A stretch of 50,435 nt of DNA, taken from positions 1-50,435 of the forward strand of contig JANXQJ010000074.1 of the NCBI GenBank assembly GCA_025356865.1, given 5' to 3'. Of the stretch, positions 36,137 to 48,349 are shown in pieces. Within the stretch, counting starts at the first letter, position 1, and each line of letters begins with the position of its first letter. The stretch is from Deltaproteobacteria bacterium. GTDB lineage: Bacteria; Desulfobacterota; Deferrimicrobia; Deferrimicrobiales; Deferrimicrobiaceae. The notes below the pieces were generated by a model. The model saw only the letters and a list, made by a program, of their open reading frames with translations, ran no database searches and was not told the origin of the DNA. The translations under genes were made by a program, and so were the position numbers.

Positions 36137-36346
36137 GTGGCCAACTTCTACGAAGACCTGAGCGAGCAGGAAACCGACTGGGAGGACGTGGGCGGATTCA
36201 ACACCCACCTGCTCAGCGAGATCCGAAACGCGCTTCTTTCGGTCGACTCCGACACCGTCAGGCCGCAGGGCACCATCAACACCCTCGCCGCCGACTGGAT
36301 CAAGCGCCTTCCGTTGTTCGATTTCCCGGACGACGAGATCGGGTAG
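36137..36346 (+). CDS. Small conserved-looking protein of unknown function (69 aa)
   Basis: GTG start with GGGAG 11 nt upstream. The protein is strongly acidic at its start (YEDLSEQETDWEDVG) and ends in a compact WIKRLPLFDFPDDEIG. No hydrophobic segment or cysteine pair is present, so it is probably cytosolic. It has a near-consensus promoter and its own 77-nt leader. Its 3' end is 3 bp from the end of glnE (convergent). I do not recognise the family. Confidence 0.7.
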   Translation: MANFYEDLSEQETDWEDVGGFNTHLLSEIRNALLSVDSDTVRPQGTINTLAADWIKRLPLFDFPDDEIG

Positions 36347-36349
36347 TTT

Positions 36350-39300
36350 TCACCCTTCGATTCCGAGAACCTCAAGAAAAACAGACCGAACCCGCTCCGT
36401 TTCCTCTCGATAGCGCATCAGCGTCCCGGGCTCGATGACCGAAGGGTCGAACTGCTCGATCGACGCGTCATGGGTCAGCCGCAGCCGGACTTCAAGACTC
36501 CTCAAGAAACGGTACCCTTCCTCGAGCGCCCGGTACCGGTCCTCCGGGAGCTCGCCCGCCCGCCACAGTTCGTATAACGCCTTGAGCGTCGAACGGGTCC
36601 GGACCGCCGGGGTGGCCGGGCCGTGGACAAGTTGCAGGTACTGGGTGGCGAACTCGACGTCGACGACGCCGCCCCGCCCCACCTTGAGATTGAGCCGGTC
36701 GTCGCGCTCGCGCCCCAGCTCGACCTCCATCCGGGTGCGAAGGCGGTGGATCTCGGATGCCGCGTCGTCCGGCAGCGGACGCCCGTAGACGTATTCGCGG
36801 ATTTTTTCCTCGACCCGCTTCCCGAAGGGTCGGTCGCCCGCGACGAAGCGCGCCTTGAGCATCGCCTGCCGCTCCCAAAGCTGGGCGCTCGTCTCGTGGT
36901 ACGACTGGAACGCGGCGAGCGAGGTGACCAGCGGACCCGAATTGCCCGAGGGACGGAGCCGCGTGTCGAGCTTGTAGACGGCGCCCTCACGGGTCGACAT
37001 CGTCAGGATGAAGATCAGCCGCTGCGCAATCTTCGCGAAATACTCGTGGTTTCCGATCCGGCGGAACGGTTCCGTTTCGCCGGCCCCGGGAAGCGGCGCC
37101 GTTTCACCGGCTCCCTCGTAGAGAAAGATGATGTCCAGGTCGCTGTGGTAAGAGAGCTCCTCGGCACCCAGCTTTCCCATCCCGATGATGCAGAACGCGG
37201 CCTCGACGGCAGGCCCGTCCCCTTCCCCCGGCGAGAGCATCGGCACGCCGAACCGCCTTTGGACCTCGCGGCGCGCCAGGTCGAGCGCGACACCCAGCAG
37301 CACTTCGGCCAGCGCGGCGTGCTGGAACGTCGCCTCTTCCAGCGACAACTCCCCGGCCAGTTCGTGAATGCCGATCCGCAGCGTCTCGACGTGCTTGTAC
37401 CGGCGCAGCTCGTCCATCTCCTGTTCGAGGTCCGAACAGGCGGAGAGCAGCTCTCCCAACTCCCGGCGCAACTCGGACTTCGACTTGATGAAGACGCCGA
37501 AATTGTGGCGGAGGAACAGGTCGAGCAGTTCCGGGTGCTGCAAGAGGTAGCCCGATAGAAACGGGCTGCTCCCGAACAGGCGCGCGAGCGCCTCGATCAC
37601 CTTGCGGTTTTCGAAGAGCAGCGCGTAGTACATGGTGCGGGCGCCGACGGCGCTCAGGAACCGCTCGAAATGGACCAGCGCCAGGTCGGGATCGGGTGTT
37701 TTCATGGCGCACCCGAGGATCACCGGAACGATCTTCCCCAGGTAGCGTCGTGCCCTCGCGGAGAGGTGTCCGCGGGTCGATCCCTCGCGAATCGATGCGA
37801 GATTGCGGGCCGCGGCCGCCCCATCGGCAAAACCCGCCGCCGCGAGAGCCGACGCAAGCTCGCCCTCTTTCCCGTCGGCGTCCACCAGGATCGCCAGTTC
37901 GGTCGGGAGTTCCTCGACCGTCTCGCGCCGCTCGCCGCCGAACAGCCGGCCGTAGATCGCCTGGACGCTCTCTCCGTGCCGCCCGAGCACATCGAGCAGG
38001 TCTTCGCCACCCGGCAGCCCCATCGTCCGGGCCAGCCGGAACAGGTCTTCTTCCCGGTCCGGCAACACGTGCGTCTGACGCTCTCCGAACACCTGGATCC
38101 GGTGTTCGAGCCTTCGCATGAAATCGTATGCCGCCTCGAGAACCTGGCATTCTTCGGGCGATACCGCGCCGAGCGACAACAGGACCCTCAGCGTCTCCAT
38201 CGTCCCGCGCAGGCGAAGCTCGGGCGATTTCCCGCCGTAGACCAGCTGGTGGGCCGAGACGAAAAACTCGATTTCGCGGATGCCGCCGATCCCCAGCTTG
38301 AGGTCACGCCCGCCGATCCGCTTGCGGGCCGACTCGAGGTTGATCTTCTCCTTCATCTCCTTGATTTCCTCGACCGCCGTGAAGTCGAGGTATTTCCGGA
38401 AGACAAAGGGAGAGATGATCCGCAGGAACTCCTCGCCCAGCGAGATGTCGCCTGCGACGGGGCGCGCCTTGATCATCGCGCCGCGCTCCCAGGTCATCCC
38501 CCAGGACTCGTAGTAGATCTCGGCGGAGCGGAGCGAGCAGGCAAGGTCGCCCTTGCTCCCTTCGGGGCGCAGCCGCATATCGATCCGGAAGACGAACCCG
38601 TCCTCGGTGATCTCGGAAACGATGCGCGTGACGATTTCGGACAGGCGGACGAAATATTCGTGCAGCGAGACCGACTTGCCGCCGGTCCCCCCTTCGGTCG
38701 CCCCCCGGTCCGTTTCGTAGAAGTAGATGAGATCGATGTCGGAGCTGAAGTTGAGCTCGAGCGCGCCGAATTTCCCCATGCCGAAGACGACAAAACGCGC
38801 GGGACGCCGATCCGCTCCTTCTCCCGCCCAGGGGATGCCGTACCGGGCGTCGAGCTGGCGTCGGCCGAAGGCGACCGCCGCATCCAGCGCGGACGAGGCC
38901 AGGGAACTCAGGTCGGCCATGACCGCGGTCAGGTCGGAGAGCCCCGATAGATCGCGCGCCGCGATCCGCGCCACCTCGCGCCACTTGATCGCGCGGAGCG
39001 ACGCCTTCGCCTGTTCTTCGCTCTCCCCGGCGAGGACCGCCTGCATCGCCTCTTCCGCCAGCGCCGCGGACGAAAGGCGTTCGTGGACGCTCCCTTCGGA
39101 AAAGAGGAACGGGAAGAGCCGGGGACGCCGGACGATCTGGCGTGTCAGGAATTCGGAGCCGCCGAGCAAAGCCCCGATGACCGGGACGTTGCGGTCATCG
39201 GTGAAGGCCGCGCGAATTTCGCCGGCCGAGAGGGCGTCGTGCAGGTGGGACAGGTTGAGGAAGAAGAGATTGGGGTCGGGAGCGAGAGACGCGGCCCGGT

Positions 39301-39429
39301 AGATCTTTTGCCAAAGCGGATCCGGCAACGGGATGACGTCGGACAGTTCGATCGCAAGCGGAAGGGCACGCGCCACGTCGCGCACCCCGGCCGCCAGCAG
39401 TCGGAGTTCGGTCGTGCATGGCGCTTCCG

Positions 39430-39433
<4 letters not shown>
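36350..39433 (-). CDS. glnE: Bifunctional glutamine synthetase adenylyltransferase/deadenylase
   Basis: 1027 aa, the full size for GlnE. It controls glutamine synthetase by adding or removing AMP in response to nitrogen state. Two nucleotidyltransferase cores are visible: GMGKFGALELNFSSDIDLIYFYE in the N-terminal (deadenylylating) half and GMGKLGAEELSYHSDLDIIFLYE in the C-terminal (adenylylating) half, both with the DxD metal pair. GTG 39433 is chosen because it overlaps the mtnA stop (GTGA). The far longer open frame upstream is a shadow of mtnA. Confidence 0.95.
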
Positions 39434-40464
<1,031 letters not shown>

Positions 40465-40509
40465 AGATGTTTCCTTTCGGAAGCCGCCGCAGGCGGCCCG
40501 CTATATTTG

Positions 40510-42768
40510 TTATTTCCCTTTCGCCAGCGCCCCGGAATCGATCGCCATGGCCGGCGACGCCAGCCCCCCCGAGACGACCAGCGGAATCTCGATCCGCCCG
40601 CCCGGCCCGGCGAGGAATTTGCCCTCGGTTCCCCGGATGCGCCCGGAGAGCGGAACCGGCAGCCGGACCCGCCCGACGAAGTCGACCGTCTTGTCGAAGC
40701 CGAATGCCGCGGAACCCTCGAGCCCGAACCGGTCGGAGTCGATGCGCAGCAGGTCGGTGCGGATCTTCCCGCCGCCGATCCGGAAACCCGCCGACAACCT
40801 GGAAAACGGCGTCTCCCTGACGGCGTCCGGCGGAACGAAGGCCGAGAGCCCCGCCAGCCGTGCGGCCTTGCCCGGCAGGTCGATCCCGCGAATCTTTCCG
40901 GCCGAAACCGACAGCACCCCCTCACCGGTGGCCGACCGCGAAAATTCCCCGAAGTCGCGGATGCGCCCACCCAGTTCGACGGTCATCGTCACGGGACCGG
41001 AGACGAAATTCCCGAGCGTCGTCCGGGTCGCAAGCAGTTGCGACGCCTCGACGTTCGCAAGTGCGATCCGGGCCCGGAAATCGGGGGCGGATCCCGTGGT
41101 GTCGATCCGTCCCGTGGCCTCGGCCTCGCCGCCGAAAACCTTCGCTTTCATCTTCTCGAACGTATGGATCCCCTTCTCGAAACGGACCTGCCCGGACAGG
41201 TCGCGGAAATCGACGCCCTTGGCGCGCCCGGCGTCGACCGACAGGTTGGCGAGAAATGCCACCTTCGGAGGATCGGCCGGAAAGAGCGCATCGAGGTCGA
41301 GGAAGGCCATCTTCAGGTCGAGCGGGCCGGCGGCCACTTCGCCCGGAACCGTCTCTCCCCGCGCCATCTTCCCGCGGAGGGAGAAGCGCTGGCCGTTGAA
41401 CAGCCCTGCGAGCGGCGAGAACTCGACCGCGCCCGGCGACAGGACGAGGTGCCCCTCGAGCGACCCGAAATCTATGTCCGATTCGGGCTTCTGGAAACCG
41501 ACTTCGCCCAGGTCGACCCCGATGTTCCACGATCCTGCGGCGTCCCCGCCCACCCGGCTTCCCCGCCCGGACGCGGTGAGACGGCCGGTGGGAGACCAGC
41601 GCTGCAGGAACTCCCCGCGGCTTTTCGCGAAGTCGACCAGCGAAGTGATGCGGGACGAGGCCGACCACTCGTAAGCGCCGGTGGCGGGAACCACCGACAG
41701 GTTGCCGATCAGGAGCAGCGGGGGAAAACGCAGTTCGGCATTCGAGAGCAGCAGTTGATCCGGAAACCGGCGTCCCTGGATGACCACGTTGCACGGCATG
41801 TCGATGAACTTCTGGATGCCCGGGAGAACCGTCCAGCCGGCATCGTTCAGGTCTGCGTCGATCTCGAAGCCGAGCGCTTCGGGTGTGCCGGACAACTTGG
41901 CCGAAAGCGATGCAGTCCCTTCGAGACGGGCTTTCGCAAGCGCAGCGGACGGTTCCCGTAACAATTCCGCCAGGTCGCCCATCCGGATTTTCGGCATCGA
42001 TAACGCCAGGTCGATTTCGGGCACGCCGCCGCTTGTGACGATTTTTCCGTCGACCGAAAGATCCTGCCGGAACAGGTCGCCCACGGCATTGAGCCGGTAC
42101 GCGGACGTGCCGCCGCGTTCCTTTTCGAGGCGGCCCGCAAGGGCGACGTGGCCGCGCATTTTCCCGCCGATGTGGCCCGCGACATCGAAATCGGTCCTCG
42201 ATCCGCCGCCTGCGCCCGCGATGCGCGCCGTCACCGGGACGATGTCGTACGCACGCTCGCGGCCGTCACCGCCCGGCAGGCGGAGGGCGACCCTTGCCTC
42301 GCGGATGTCGAGCGAGTCGATCGCGAACGAAACGCCGTTCCCGTCGGCGGGCAAGGGCGCGGAAGGCGGCAGCGAAATCCGACGGAGCATTTCAGAGACC
42401 GACGTGGTGCCGTCCGCATGGATCCGGAAGAGAATCGCGGGGCGCACCAGGATGATTTTCGTGAAGCGGGGGCGGCCGGACAACAGGGGGATGATCGCGA
42501 ACCGGATCTCGGCCTCCGGCGCGTCGAGCAGCCTTTCGGATTCGAAGCCCGGATCGCCCGAGAGCGATAGTTCCCCCACCTTGACCCCGACGCCGGGGAA
42601 CATCGACAGGGATATCTTCGAGAACGTCGCCTTCCGCCCGCTCTTTTCCTCGAGCGCCGCGATGATCCGGGGACGCAGGCCTTCGAGCGAAACGACGCGC
42701 GGCAGGACGACAACGAGAAACAGGTACGCGACGAGGATCGCCGCCACGACGTAAGCCGCTTTGCGCAT
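40510..42768 (-). CDS. AsmA-family protein
   Basis: 752 aa. The N-terminal membrane anchor is at ~4-22 with the rest periplasmic. The N-terminal AsmA domain shows LEGLRPRIIAALEEKSGRK, and the C-terminal half the repeating beta pattern with SGPVTMTVELGGRIRDFGEF. AsmA-like proteins are linked to lipid transport between membranes and outer-membrane assembly. It sits between gatB (4 bp) and mtnA (45 bp) on the same strand. Confidence 0.85.
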   Translation of the reverse strand: MRKAAYVVAAILVAYLFLVVVLPRVVSLEGLRPRIIAALEEKSGRKATFSKISLSMFPGVGVKVGELSLSGDPGFESERLLDAPEAEIRFAIIPLLSGRPRFTKIILVRPAILFRIHADGTTSVSEMLRRISLPPSAPLPADGNGVSFAIDSLDIREARVALRLPGGDGRERAYDIVPVTARIAGAGGGSRTDFDVAGHIGGKMRGHVALAGRLEKERGGTSAYRLNAVGDLFRQDLSVDGKIVTSGGVPEIDLALSMPKIRMGDLAELLREPSAALAKARLEGTASLSAKLSGTPEALGFEIDADLNDAGWTVLPGIQKFIDMPCNVVIQGRRFPDQLLLSNAELRFPPLLLIGNLSVVPATGAYEWSASSRITSLVDFAKSRGEFLQRWSPTGRLTASGRGSRVGGDAAGSWNIGVDLGEVGFQKPESDIDFGSLEGHLVLSPGAVEFSPLAGLFNGQRFSLRGKMARGETVPGEVAAGPLDLKMAFLDLDALFPADPPKVAFLANLSVDAGRAKGVDFRDLSGQVRFEKGIHTFEKMKAKVFGGEAEATGRIDTTGSAPDFRARIALANVEASQLLATRTTLGNFVSGPVTMTVELGGRIRDFGEFSRSATGEGVLSVSAGKIRGIDLPGKAARLAGLSAFVPPDAVRETPFSRLSAGFRIGGGKIRTDLLRIDSDRFGLEGSAAFGFDKTVDFVGRVRLPVPLSGRIRGTEGKFLAGPGGRIEIPLVVSGGLASPAMAIDSGALAKGK

Positions 42769-42772
42769 GGCT

Positions 42773-44188
42773 TTACCCCAGCAGTTTCCTGCACACCTCG
42801 GACACGATTTTCGGGTTGGCCTTGCCCTTCGTCTCCTTCATCACCTGCCCGACGAAGAACGACAGCAGCCCCTCTTTGCCGCCCTTGTAGATTTCGACTT
42901 CCTTCGGGTTGGCCGCAATGACGGCGGCAACCACGGCCTCGAGCTCGCCGGTGTCGGACATCTGCGTCAGCCCGAGTTCCTCGCGCAGCACGCGGACGGC
43001 TTTCCCGGTCGCGATCGACTGCTCGATCAGCGTCTTGCCCGCCGTCGCCGAGATCAACCCCGTCTCGCGGTCCTCGACGACCTGGCCGATCGTCTCGACG
43101 GATACGGCGTTGGCGAGAATCGCGTCCTTCCACTGGATGCATTCGTTCGCGGTCGTCTTCGGGTTCTTTCCGAACGCCGCAACGGCGCCTTCGAAGAAGT
43201 CGGCCAGCGCCCGCACGGAAGCGAGCAGCGACGCGTCGTAGATCGTCAGCCCGTACCGTTCCGTGAAGCGCGCGCTTTTCGGCACCGGAAGCTCGGGGAT
43301 GGTTTGGCGCAACTCGTCGATCCAGGCGTCCGCGATTACGAGCGGCAGCAGGTCCGGATCCGGGAAGTAACGGTAGTCGTGGGCTTCTTCCTTGCCCCGC
43401 ATGGAGCGCGTCTCGTTCCGGTCGGCATCCCAGAGCCGCGTCTCCTGGACAACCGTGCCGCCATCTTCGATCAACTCGACCTGGCGGCGGATCTCGTGCT
43501 CGATCGCCTTCTCGACGTTGCGGAACGAATTCATGTTCTTGAGCTCGGCCCGGGTGCCGAGCTTCTCCTGCCCCCGCGGACGCACCGAGACGTTGGCGTC
43601 GCAGCGGAACGACCCCTCTTCCATGTTGCCGTCGCACACCTCGAGGTAGACAAGGATGTCCCGGAGTCGGCGCAGGTAGTCGCTCGCCTCTTCCGCCGTG
43701 CGCATGTCGGGTTCGGAAACGATCTCGATCAGCGGCACGGAGCAGCGGTTGAGGTCGGCCAGGGACCCCTGGCTCCCGGCGGACGACCCGCCGTGGATCA
43801 GCTTGCCGGCGTCCTCCTCCATGTGGATCCGGGTGATGCCGACCCGCTTGGAAACGCCGCCCGCCTCGATGTCGAGGTGGCCGCCCAGCGCGATCGGCAG
43901 TTCGTACTGCGAGATCTGGTACGCCTTGGGGAGATCGGGGTAGAAATAGTTTTTCCGGGCGAAGACGCTCCGGCGCTGGACGGTGCAGCCCGTGGCGACC
44001 GCCGCCCGGATCGCGAACTCGACCACGCGCCGGTTGAGCACGGGCAGGACGCCGGGCATCCCGGTGCAGACGGGGCACGCGTTGGCGTTGGGCGTGGCGC
44101 CGAACTTCGACGAGCAGGCGCAGAAGATCTTGCTTTCGGTTGAGAGCTGGGCGTGAACCTCCAGCCCGATGACCGCTTCGAAATCCAT
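42773..44188 (-). CDS. gatB: Aspartyl/glutamyl-tRNA amidotransferase subunit B
   Basis: 471 aa. It begins [21 protein letters not shown] and has the zinc site cysteines in CACSSKFG and ACPVC, then [10 protein letters not shown]. Activates Gln-tRNA/Asn-tRNA formation by transamidating mischarged tRNA with ammonia from GatA. The YqeY-like tail ends the chain. AGAGG precedes ATG; gatA is 10 bp upstream. Confidence 0.97.
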   Translation of the reverse strand: MDFEAVIGLEVHAQLSTESKIFCACSSKFGATPNANACPVCTGMPGVLPVLNRRVVEFAIRAAVATGCTVQRRSVFARKNYFYPDLPKAYQISQYELPIALGGHLDIEAGGVSKRVGITRIHMEEDAGKLIHGGSSAGSQGSLADLNRCSVPLIEIVSEPDMRTAEEASDYLRRLRDILVYLEVCDGNMEEGSFRCDANVSVRPRGQEKLGTRAELKNMNSFRNVEKAIEHEIRRQVELIEDGGTVVQETRLWDADRNETRSMRGKEEAHDYRYFPDPDLLPLVIADAWIDELRQTIPELPVPKSARFTERYGLTIYDASLLASVRALADFFEGAVAAFGKNPKTTANECIQWKDAILANAVSVETIGQVVEDRETGLISATAGKTLIEQSIATGKAVRVLREELGLTQMSDTGELEAVVAAVIAANPKEVEIYKGGKEGLLSFFVGQVMKETKGKANPKIVSEVCRKLLG

Positions 44189-44198
44189 AAAGATCCTC

Positions 44199-45674
44199 TT
44201 AGCCCTTGAACGGGGCGACGCGGGGCAGCGGGATCGCCCGCTCGATCGCGCCGGCCGCCGTCAGCAGCGTTTCTTCGCGGAAGTGGTTGGCGAGCAGTTG
44301 CGCGCCGATCGGCAGCCCTTCGGAGGACATGCCGCAAGGCACCGAAATGCCCGGGATGCCGGCGAGGTTGCACGGGATCGTGTAGATGTCGGACAGGTAC
44401 ATCGTCAGCGGGTCGTCGGTCTTCTCCCCGATCCGGAACGCCGGCGTCGGCGCCGTGGGGGTCAGCAGGACGTCCGCCTTCTGGAATGCGGCGTCGAAGT
44501 CGCGCCGGATGAGGGTGCGCACCTTCTGCGCCTTGCCGTAGAACGCCTCGTAGTAGCCGGCCGAGAGCGCATAGGTGCCGATCATGATGCGACGCTTGAC
44601 CTCGGGGCCGAACCCTTCGGCGCGCGTCTTCGACATCATCTCGATGAGGCCGGACGTCCCCTCCGCTCGGTGGCCGTACCGGACGCCGTCGTAGCGCGCC
44701 AGGTTCGACGACGCTTCGGCCGGCGCGATCAGGTAGTAGGTGGAGAGCGCGTATTCGGTGTGCGGCAGCGACACCTCGACGGCTTCGGCCCCCGCGGCGA
44801 CGAGGGCGGCGAGCGCCCGGTCGACCGCGGCGCGAACCTGCGGGTCGAGCCCCTCGCCCTCGAAGTATTCCTTCGGCAGCCCCACGCGCAGCCCCTTGAC
44901 GTCGCGCCCGAGGGCGGCGTCGTAGTCGGGCACGGGCAGGTCGAGCGAGGTCGAGTCGCGGCGGTCGTGGCCCGCCACGATGCCGAGCATCAGCGCCGCG
45001 TCGGCGACCGTGCGCGTGACCGGGCCGCCCTGGTCGAGCGAGGAGGCGAAGGCGATCATCCCGTACCGGGAAACGCGGCCGTAGGTGGGCTTCAAGCCCA
45101 CGACCCCGCACAACGACGCCGGCTGACGGATCGATCCGCCCGTGTCGGTGCCCATCGCGGCGAAGCACATCGCGGAAGCGACGGCCGCCGCAGTGCCGCC
45201 CGAAGAACCACCGGGAATGCGCGACGGGTCCCACGGATTGAGCGTGTTTCCGAAGAAGGAGGTCTCGGTGGAGGAACCCATCGCGAACTCGTCCATGTTC
45301 TGCTTGCCGAGCAGCACCGCCCCCGCGCACAGCACCCTCTCGGTGACGGCCGCATCGTAGGGGGGGACGAAATTATGGAGGATCCGGCTGCCGCAGGTGG
45401 TCTTGATCCCCTTCGTGCAGAAGATGTCCTTCAGGCCCACGGGCACGCCGTGCAGCGGACCGGCGGATTCGCCCCGGGCCTGCATCTCGTCAAAGACCGC
45501 CGCCTGCGCCATCGCCTTTTCGGGAATGACGGTGACCCAGGCGTTGATCTTCGGATTGATCGCCGCGATCCGGCCGAGGATCGCCTCGGTCAACTCACGG
45601 GATGAAACCCCGCCGGACCGGATCCGGTCGGCCGCTTCGCGCAGCGTCCATTCGTGAACGGGAATCGTCGACAT
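44199..45674 (-). CDS. gatA: Aspartyl/glutamyl-tRNA amidotransferase subunit A
   Basis: 491 aa. It has the amidase signature with the Ser-cisSer-Lys triad: GLKDIF (Lys), [12 protein letters not shown] and [12 protein letters not shown] (serines). Provides ammonia from glutamine. ATG 45674 is taken because MSTIPVHEW starts the family match. A frame extending to 46283 reads through gatC and is a shadow. It is second in the gatCAB run. Confidence 0.97.
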   Translation of the reverse strand: MSTIPVHEWTLREAADRIRSGGVSSRELTEAILGRIAAINPKINAWVTVIPEKAMAQAAVFDEMQARGESAGPLHGVPVGLKDIFCTKGIKTTCGSRILHNFVPPYDAAVTERVLCAGAVLLGKQNMDEFAMGSSTETSFFGNTLNPWDPSRIPGGSSGGTAAAVASAMCFAAMGTDTGGSIRQPASLCGVVGLKPTYGRVSRYGMIAFASSLDQGGPVTRTVADAALMLGIVAGHDRRDSTSLDLPVPDYDAALGRDVKGLRVGLPKEYFEGEGLDPQVRAAVDRALAALVAAGAEAVEVSLPHTEYALSTYYLIAPAEASSNLARYDGVRYGHRAEGTSGLIEMMSKTRAEGFGPEVKRRIMIGTYALSAGYYEAFYGKAQKVRTLIRRDFDAAFQKADVLLTPTAPTPAFRIGEKTDDPLTMYLSDIYTIPCNLAGIPGISVPCGMSSEGLPIGAQLLANHFREETLLTAAGAIERAIPLPRVAPFKG

Positions 45675-45685
45675 GGGCGGACTCC

Positions 45686-45976
45686 CTAATCTTCGATGAC
45701 GCGGGGAACGCGGAACGCGTCGCCCTCGCGGTCGGGGGCGTTGGCGAGCAGCGCCTCCCTGTCGGGAAACGGAACGGCGACATCCTCGCGGAACGGCGTG
45801 CCCGTCTCGACCGCGTGGGACGTGGGAAGCACGCCCGCCGTGTCGAGCCGGTCCAACTGTTTCACGTAGTCGAGAATCTGGCCGAGCTGCCCGCCGAGCG
45901 TTGCGAGCTCGCCGTCTGAAAGCGCAAGACGCGCAAGACGCGCCACGTGCCGGACCTCGTCCGTCGAGATCGCCAT
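45686..45976 (-). CDS. gatC: Aspartyl/glutamyl-tRNA amidotransferase subunit C
   Basis: 96 aa, normal for Gat[33 protein letters not shown], then the [10 protein letters not shown] belt and PRVIED end. A structural wrap that holds GatA to GatB. GGGGG lies 10 nt before ATG 45976. The extra upstream frame to 46093 covers the promoter and is not used. Confidence 0.95.
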   Translation of the reverse strand: MAISTDEVRHVARLARLALSDGELATLGGQLGQILDYVKQLDRLDTAGVLPTSHAVETGTPFREDVAVPFPDREALLANAPDREGDAFRVPRVIED

Positions 45977-46014
45977 CGCGTTGAACCCCCATCGTAACGT
46001 GCTGAATGACCCCC

Positions 46015-46023
46015 AATTTACCA
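46015..46023 (-). promoter_or_regulatory. Extended -10 promoter for the gatCAB-asmA-mtnA-glnE run
   Basis: TGGTAAATT on the minus strand, about 38 nt from the gatC start. No convincing -35. Confidence 0.5.
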
Positions 46024-46115
46024 CAGCGGCGCGTCCCCGGCAAAAGGCGGTGTTGCCCCGTAATCTCTTCATGGTCGGCCCCACGCCCCCCATCTAGCGC
46101 CACGCGGGGGGGGCT

Positions 46116-46164
46116 TCCCTTCCCGGTAGCGGAGGAATCGAAGGGCATCCGCTTGGGGAGCGCG
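46116..46164 (+). repeat. Dispersed intergenic repeat, copy B
   Basis: Similar to 32105-32153 in the same orientation. The arms CCCTTC (46117-46122) and GAAGGG (46139-46144) can pair. It lies upstream of the rRNA methyltransferase gene, ending 20 nt before its -10. Confidence 0.65.
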
Positions 46165-46183
46165 AAACGGGGTCGTGTCGGGT

Positions 46184-46189
46184 TATGAT
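46184..46189 (+). promoter_or_regulatory. -10 box 6 nt before the rRNA methyltransferase ATG
   Basis: TATGAT ends at 46189 and ATG is at 46196. No usable ribosome site: the intervening GGGGGA is too close to the ATG. Confidence 0.5.
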
Positions 46190-46195
46190 GGGGGA

Positions 46196-47362
46196 ATGGA
46201 AAAAACCAGGTATTTCGCGACGACGAGCAAGGGGCTTGAAGAGACGCTGGCGGGGGAGATCGTCGCCATCGGGGGCGAGGCAATTTCCGCCGTCACGGGG
46301 GGCGTTTCCTTTTCCGGCGACGCCGACCTCGGGATGCGCGCCAACCTCTGGCTGCGCACCGCCAACCGGGTGCTGCGCCACCTGGCCGACTTCGATGCCC
46401 CCACGCCCGAGGCGCTCTACGACGGCGTGAAGGCGATCTGCTGGACCGACCTCTTCGCGGTTTCCCGAACCATCGCCGTCGACGCCACCGTGCGCGATTC
46501 GGGCATCACCCACTCCCACTTCGCGGCGCAGAAGACCAAGGACGCCATCGTCGACGCATTCCGCGAGAAATTCGGCACCCGTCCCGACGTCGACCGGCTT
46601 TCCCCCCAGGTGCGGATCAACCTCCGCATCGTGCACGACGAGGCCACCCTCTCGCTCGACCTGTCGGGCGAGAGCCTCAATCGGCGGGGCTACCGCACCG
46701 ACCCGGCCACCGCCTCGCTCCGCGAGACGCTGGCGGCCGGAATCCTGCTGCTGGCGGAGTACGACGGCGAACAGCCGCTCATCGACCCGGCGTGCGGCGC
46801 GGGAACCCTTCCGATCGAGGCCGCGCTGATCGCCTCCAACACCGCGCCGGGACTGCTCCGCGACGACTTCGGCTTCAAGAACCTCTCCGATTTCGACCCG
46901 AAGCGGTGGACCCGCCTGGTCGACGAGGCGAACGCCGCCGTGCAGGTGCGCCGGATGGCACCGATCTCGGGTCACGACATCTCGTCCTTCTCGCTCAACG
47001 ACGCCCGACGCAATGCCCACAACGCCGGGTTTGCCGACCGGATCTCCTTCTCGGTCCGCGACGTCTCCGCGCTTGCCCCCGAAGGCGCGCCGGGGATCGT
47101 CGTCTGCAACCCTCCCTACGGCGTCCGGCTGAAAGGGGGCGACGACGGGATCGAGCCGTTCTACGCGGGTCTCGGGAAAGCGCTCAAGGACCATTGCGGC
47201 GGCTGGACCGCCTGGATCCTGTCGGGCAACGCCGACGCCACCCGCGCCCTGAAACTGAAGACTTCGCAAAGGATTCCGATCATGAACGGACCCATCGACT
47301 GCCGTCTCCTCCGGTACGACCTGCGGCCGGGCGTTTCCGGAGGGATGACCCCGACCCGATGA
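46196..47362 (+). CDS. THUMP-domain class I SAM-dependent RNA methyltransferase (RlmL/RlmK-like)
   Basis: 388 aa. N-terminal THUMP RNA-binding domain (~1-150), starting [20 protein letters not shown]. The C-terminal methyltransferase has [17 protein letters not shown] (SAM motif) and the catalytic NPPYG of N-methyl guanine enzymes. Relatives modify 23S rRNA guanine 2445. ATG 46196 is chosen; an earlier in-frame codon at 46175 would lie upstream of the -10. It overlaps trmO by 4 bp. Confidence 0.93.
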   Translation: MEKTRYFATTSKGLEETLAGEIVAIGGEAISAVTGGVSFSGDADLGMRANLWLRTANRVLRHLADFDAPTPEALYDGVKAICWTDLFAVSRTIAVDATVRDSGITHSHFAAQKTKDAIVDAFREKFGTRPDVDRLSPQVRINLRIVHDEATLSLDLSGESLNRRGYRTDPATASLRETLAAGILLLAEYDGEQPLIDPACGAGTLPIEAALIASNTAPGLLRDDFGFKNLSDFDPKRWTRLVDEANAAVQVRRMAPISGHDISSFSLNDARRNAHNAGFADRISFSVRDVSALAPEGAPGIVVCNPPYGVRLKGGDDGIEPFYAGLGKALKDHCGGWTAWILSGNADATRALKLKTSQRIPIMNGPIDCRLLRYDLRPGVSGGMTPTR

Positions 47363-47829
47363 TCCCCGCCGGCAAAGCATACGGATTGCGGCCCGTCGGC
47401 GTCGTCCGGTCGCCGATCCGGAATCCCGGCGATGCGCCGCTTCAGGGCGCCTTGTCCGACGTCATCGCCGAGATCGTCGTCAACCCCGCGTTCGCGGAAG
47501 GATTGAAAGGGATCACCGACCGGGTGAATCCGCCGTGGGTCGCATCACTGCCGGACGAACGCCACCGGCGGCAGGCCAGGATCATCGTCCTGTGCTGGCT
47601 GCACGAGGCCAACCGGGACCGGCTGCTCGTTCACCCGAGAGGCGACGTGACGCGCCCGATGCGCGGCGTCTTCGCGACCCGGTCGCCGCACAGGCCCAAC
47701 CCCATCTCGCTGCACACGGTGACGTTGCTTGAAGTTCGGGGAAACGTGCTTCGCGTCAAGGGGATGGACGCGATCGACGGGACGCCGGTTCTCGACATCA
47801 AGCCCCACGCGCCGGAACTGGACGATTGA
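47359..47829 (+). CDS. tRNA (N6-threonylcarbamoyladenosine-37)-N6-methyltransferase TrmO family
   Basis: 156 aa, TsaA/VirR-like beta-barrel family. LRPVGVVRSPIRNPGDAP is the conserved N-terminus, then FATRSPHRPNPISLHTV, LRVKGMDAIDGTPVLDIKPH. It methylates t6A37 of some tRNAs, using SAM. ATG 47359 overlaps the methyltransferase stop (ATGA), pairing two RNA modification genes. Confidence 0.92.
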   Translation: MIPAGKAYGLRPVGVVRSPIRNPGDAPLQGALSDVIAEIVVNPAFAEGLKGITDRVNPPWVASLPDERHRRQARIIVLCWLHEANRDRLLVHPRGDVTRPMRGVFATRSPHRPNPISLHTVTLLEVRGNVLRVKGMDAIDGTPVLDIKPHAPELDD

Positions 47830-47851
47830 ACCCGGTCGGGTGGGAACCCGG

Positions 47852-48346
47852 TCAGTCGCCGAACGGGAAATCGCCGGGAGGCAGTTCGTCGGCCAGGTCG
47901 GCCAGGTGGTCGACCACTTCGGCCGGGATCGATCCGGGCGGAACAACCCCGGTTTTCAGGAACGGGGCACATGCCGCACAGTGATGCGCGTGCTGTTCGG
48001 CAATCGACGTCAGCGCCGGCGGAAGATCGCCGGAGGCGAAGAGATCGACCAGCCGCCGCGCAAAGAGTATCCGTTCCTCGATCGTGCAGGTCGTGTACCG
48101 TTCGATGTCGGCCCGGTGTTCCCGCGCCTTCTGGACCACGAACGCCTTGAGCTGGTCGCGAACCTCGGGCGGGATCTCGTCGCACCGGATCGACCGGCAC
48201 AGGATCCGGGTCTTGTCGTATGTTTTAAGGAAGTTGGTGCAGACGTCGCACAACTTGATGTGTTCGCCCAACTCTTGTCGAAGGTGCGGCTCCATCGAGC
48301 CGTCGAAATAATCCCCGAGCAGGTATACGAGTTCCTTGCAGTTCAT
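47852..48346 (-). CDS. Zinc-binding anti-sigma factor with two ZAS-like motifs
   Basis: 164 aa. N-terminal ZAS/zf-HC2 domain: C3, then H29xxxC33xxC36. A second motif follows in the C-terminal half: C87, then H119xxxC123xxC126, with a similar helix before it. No transmembrane helix. It starts 3 nt after the sigma gene, so a cytosolic redox- or zinc-sensing control of that sigma factor is likely. The doubled motif is unusual for a family that normally has one. Confidence 0.85.
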   Translation of the reverse strand: MNCKELVYLLGDYFDGSMEPHLRQELGEHIKLCDVCTNFLKTYDKTRILCRSIRCDEIPPEVRDQLKAFVVQKAREHRADIERYTTCTIEERILFARRLVDLFASGDLPPALTSIAEQHAHHCAACAPFLKTGVVPPGSIPAEVVDHLADLADELPPGDFPFGD

Positions 48347-48349
48347 CGG

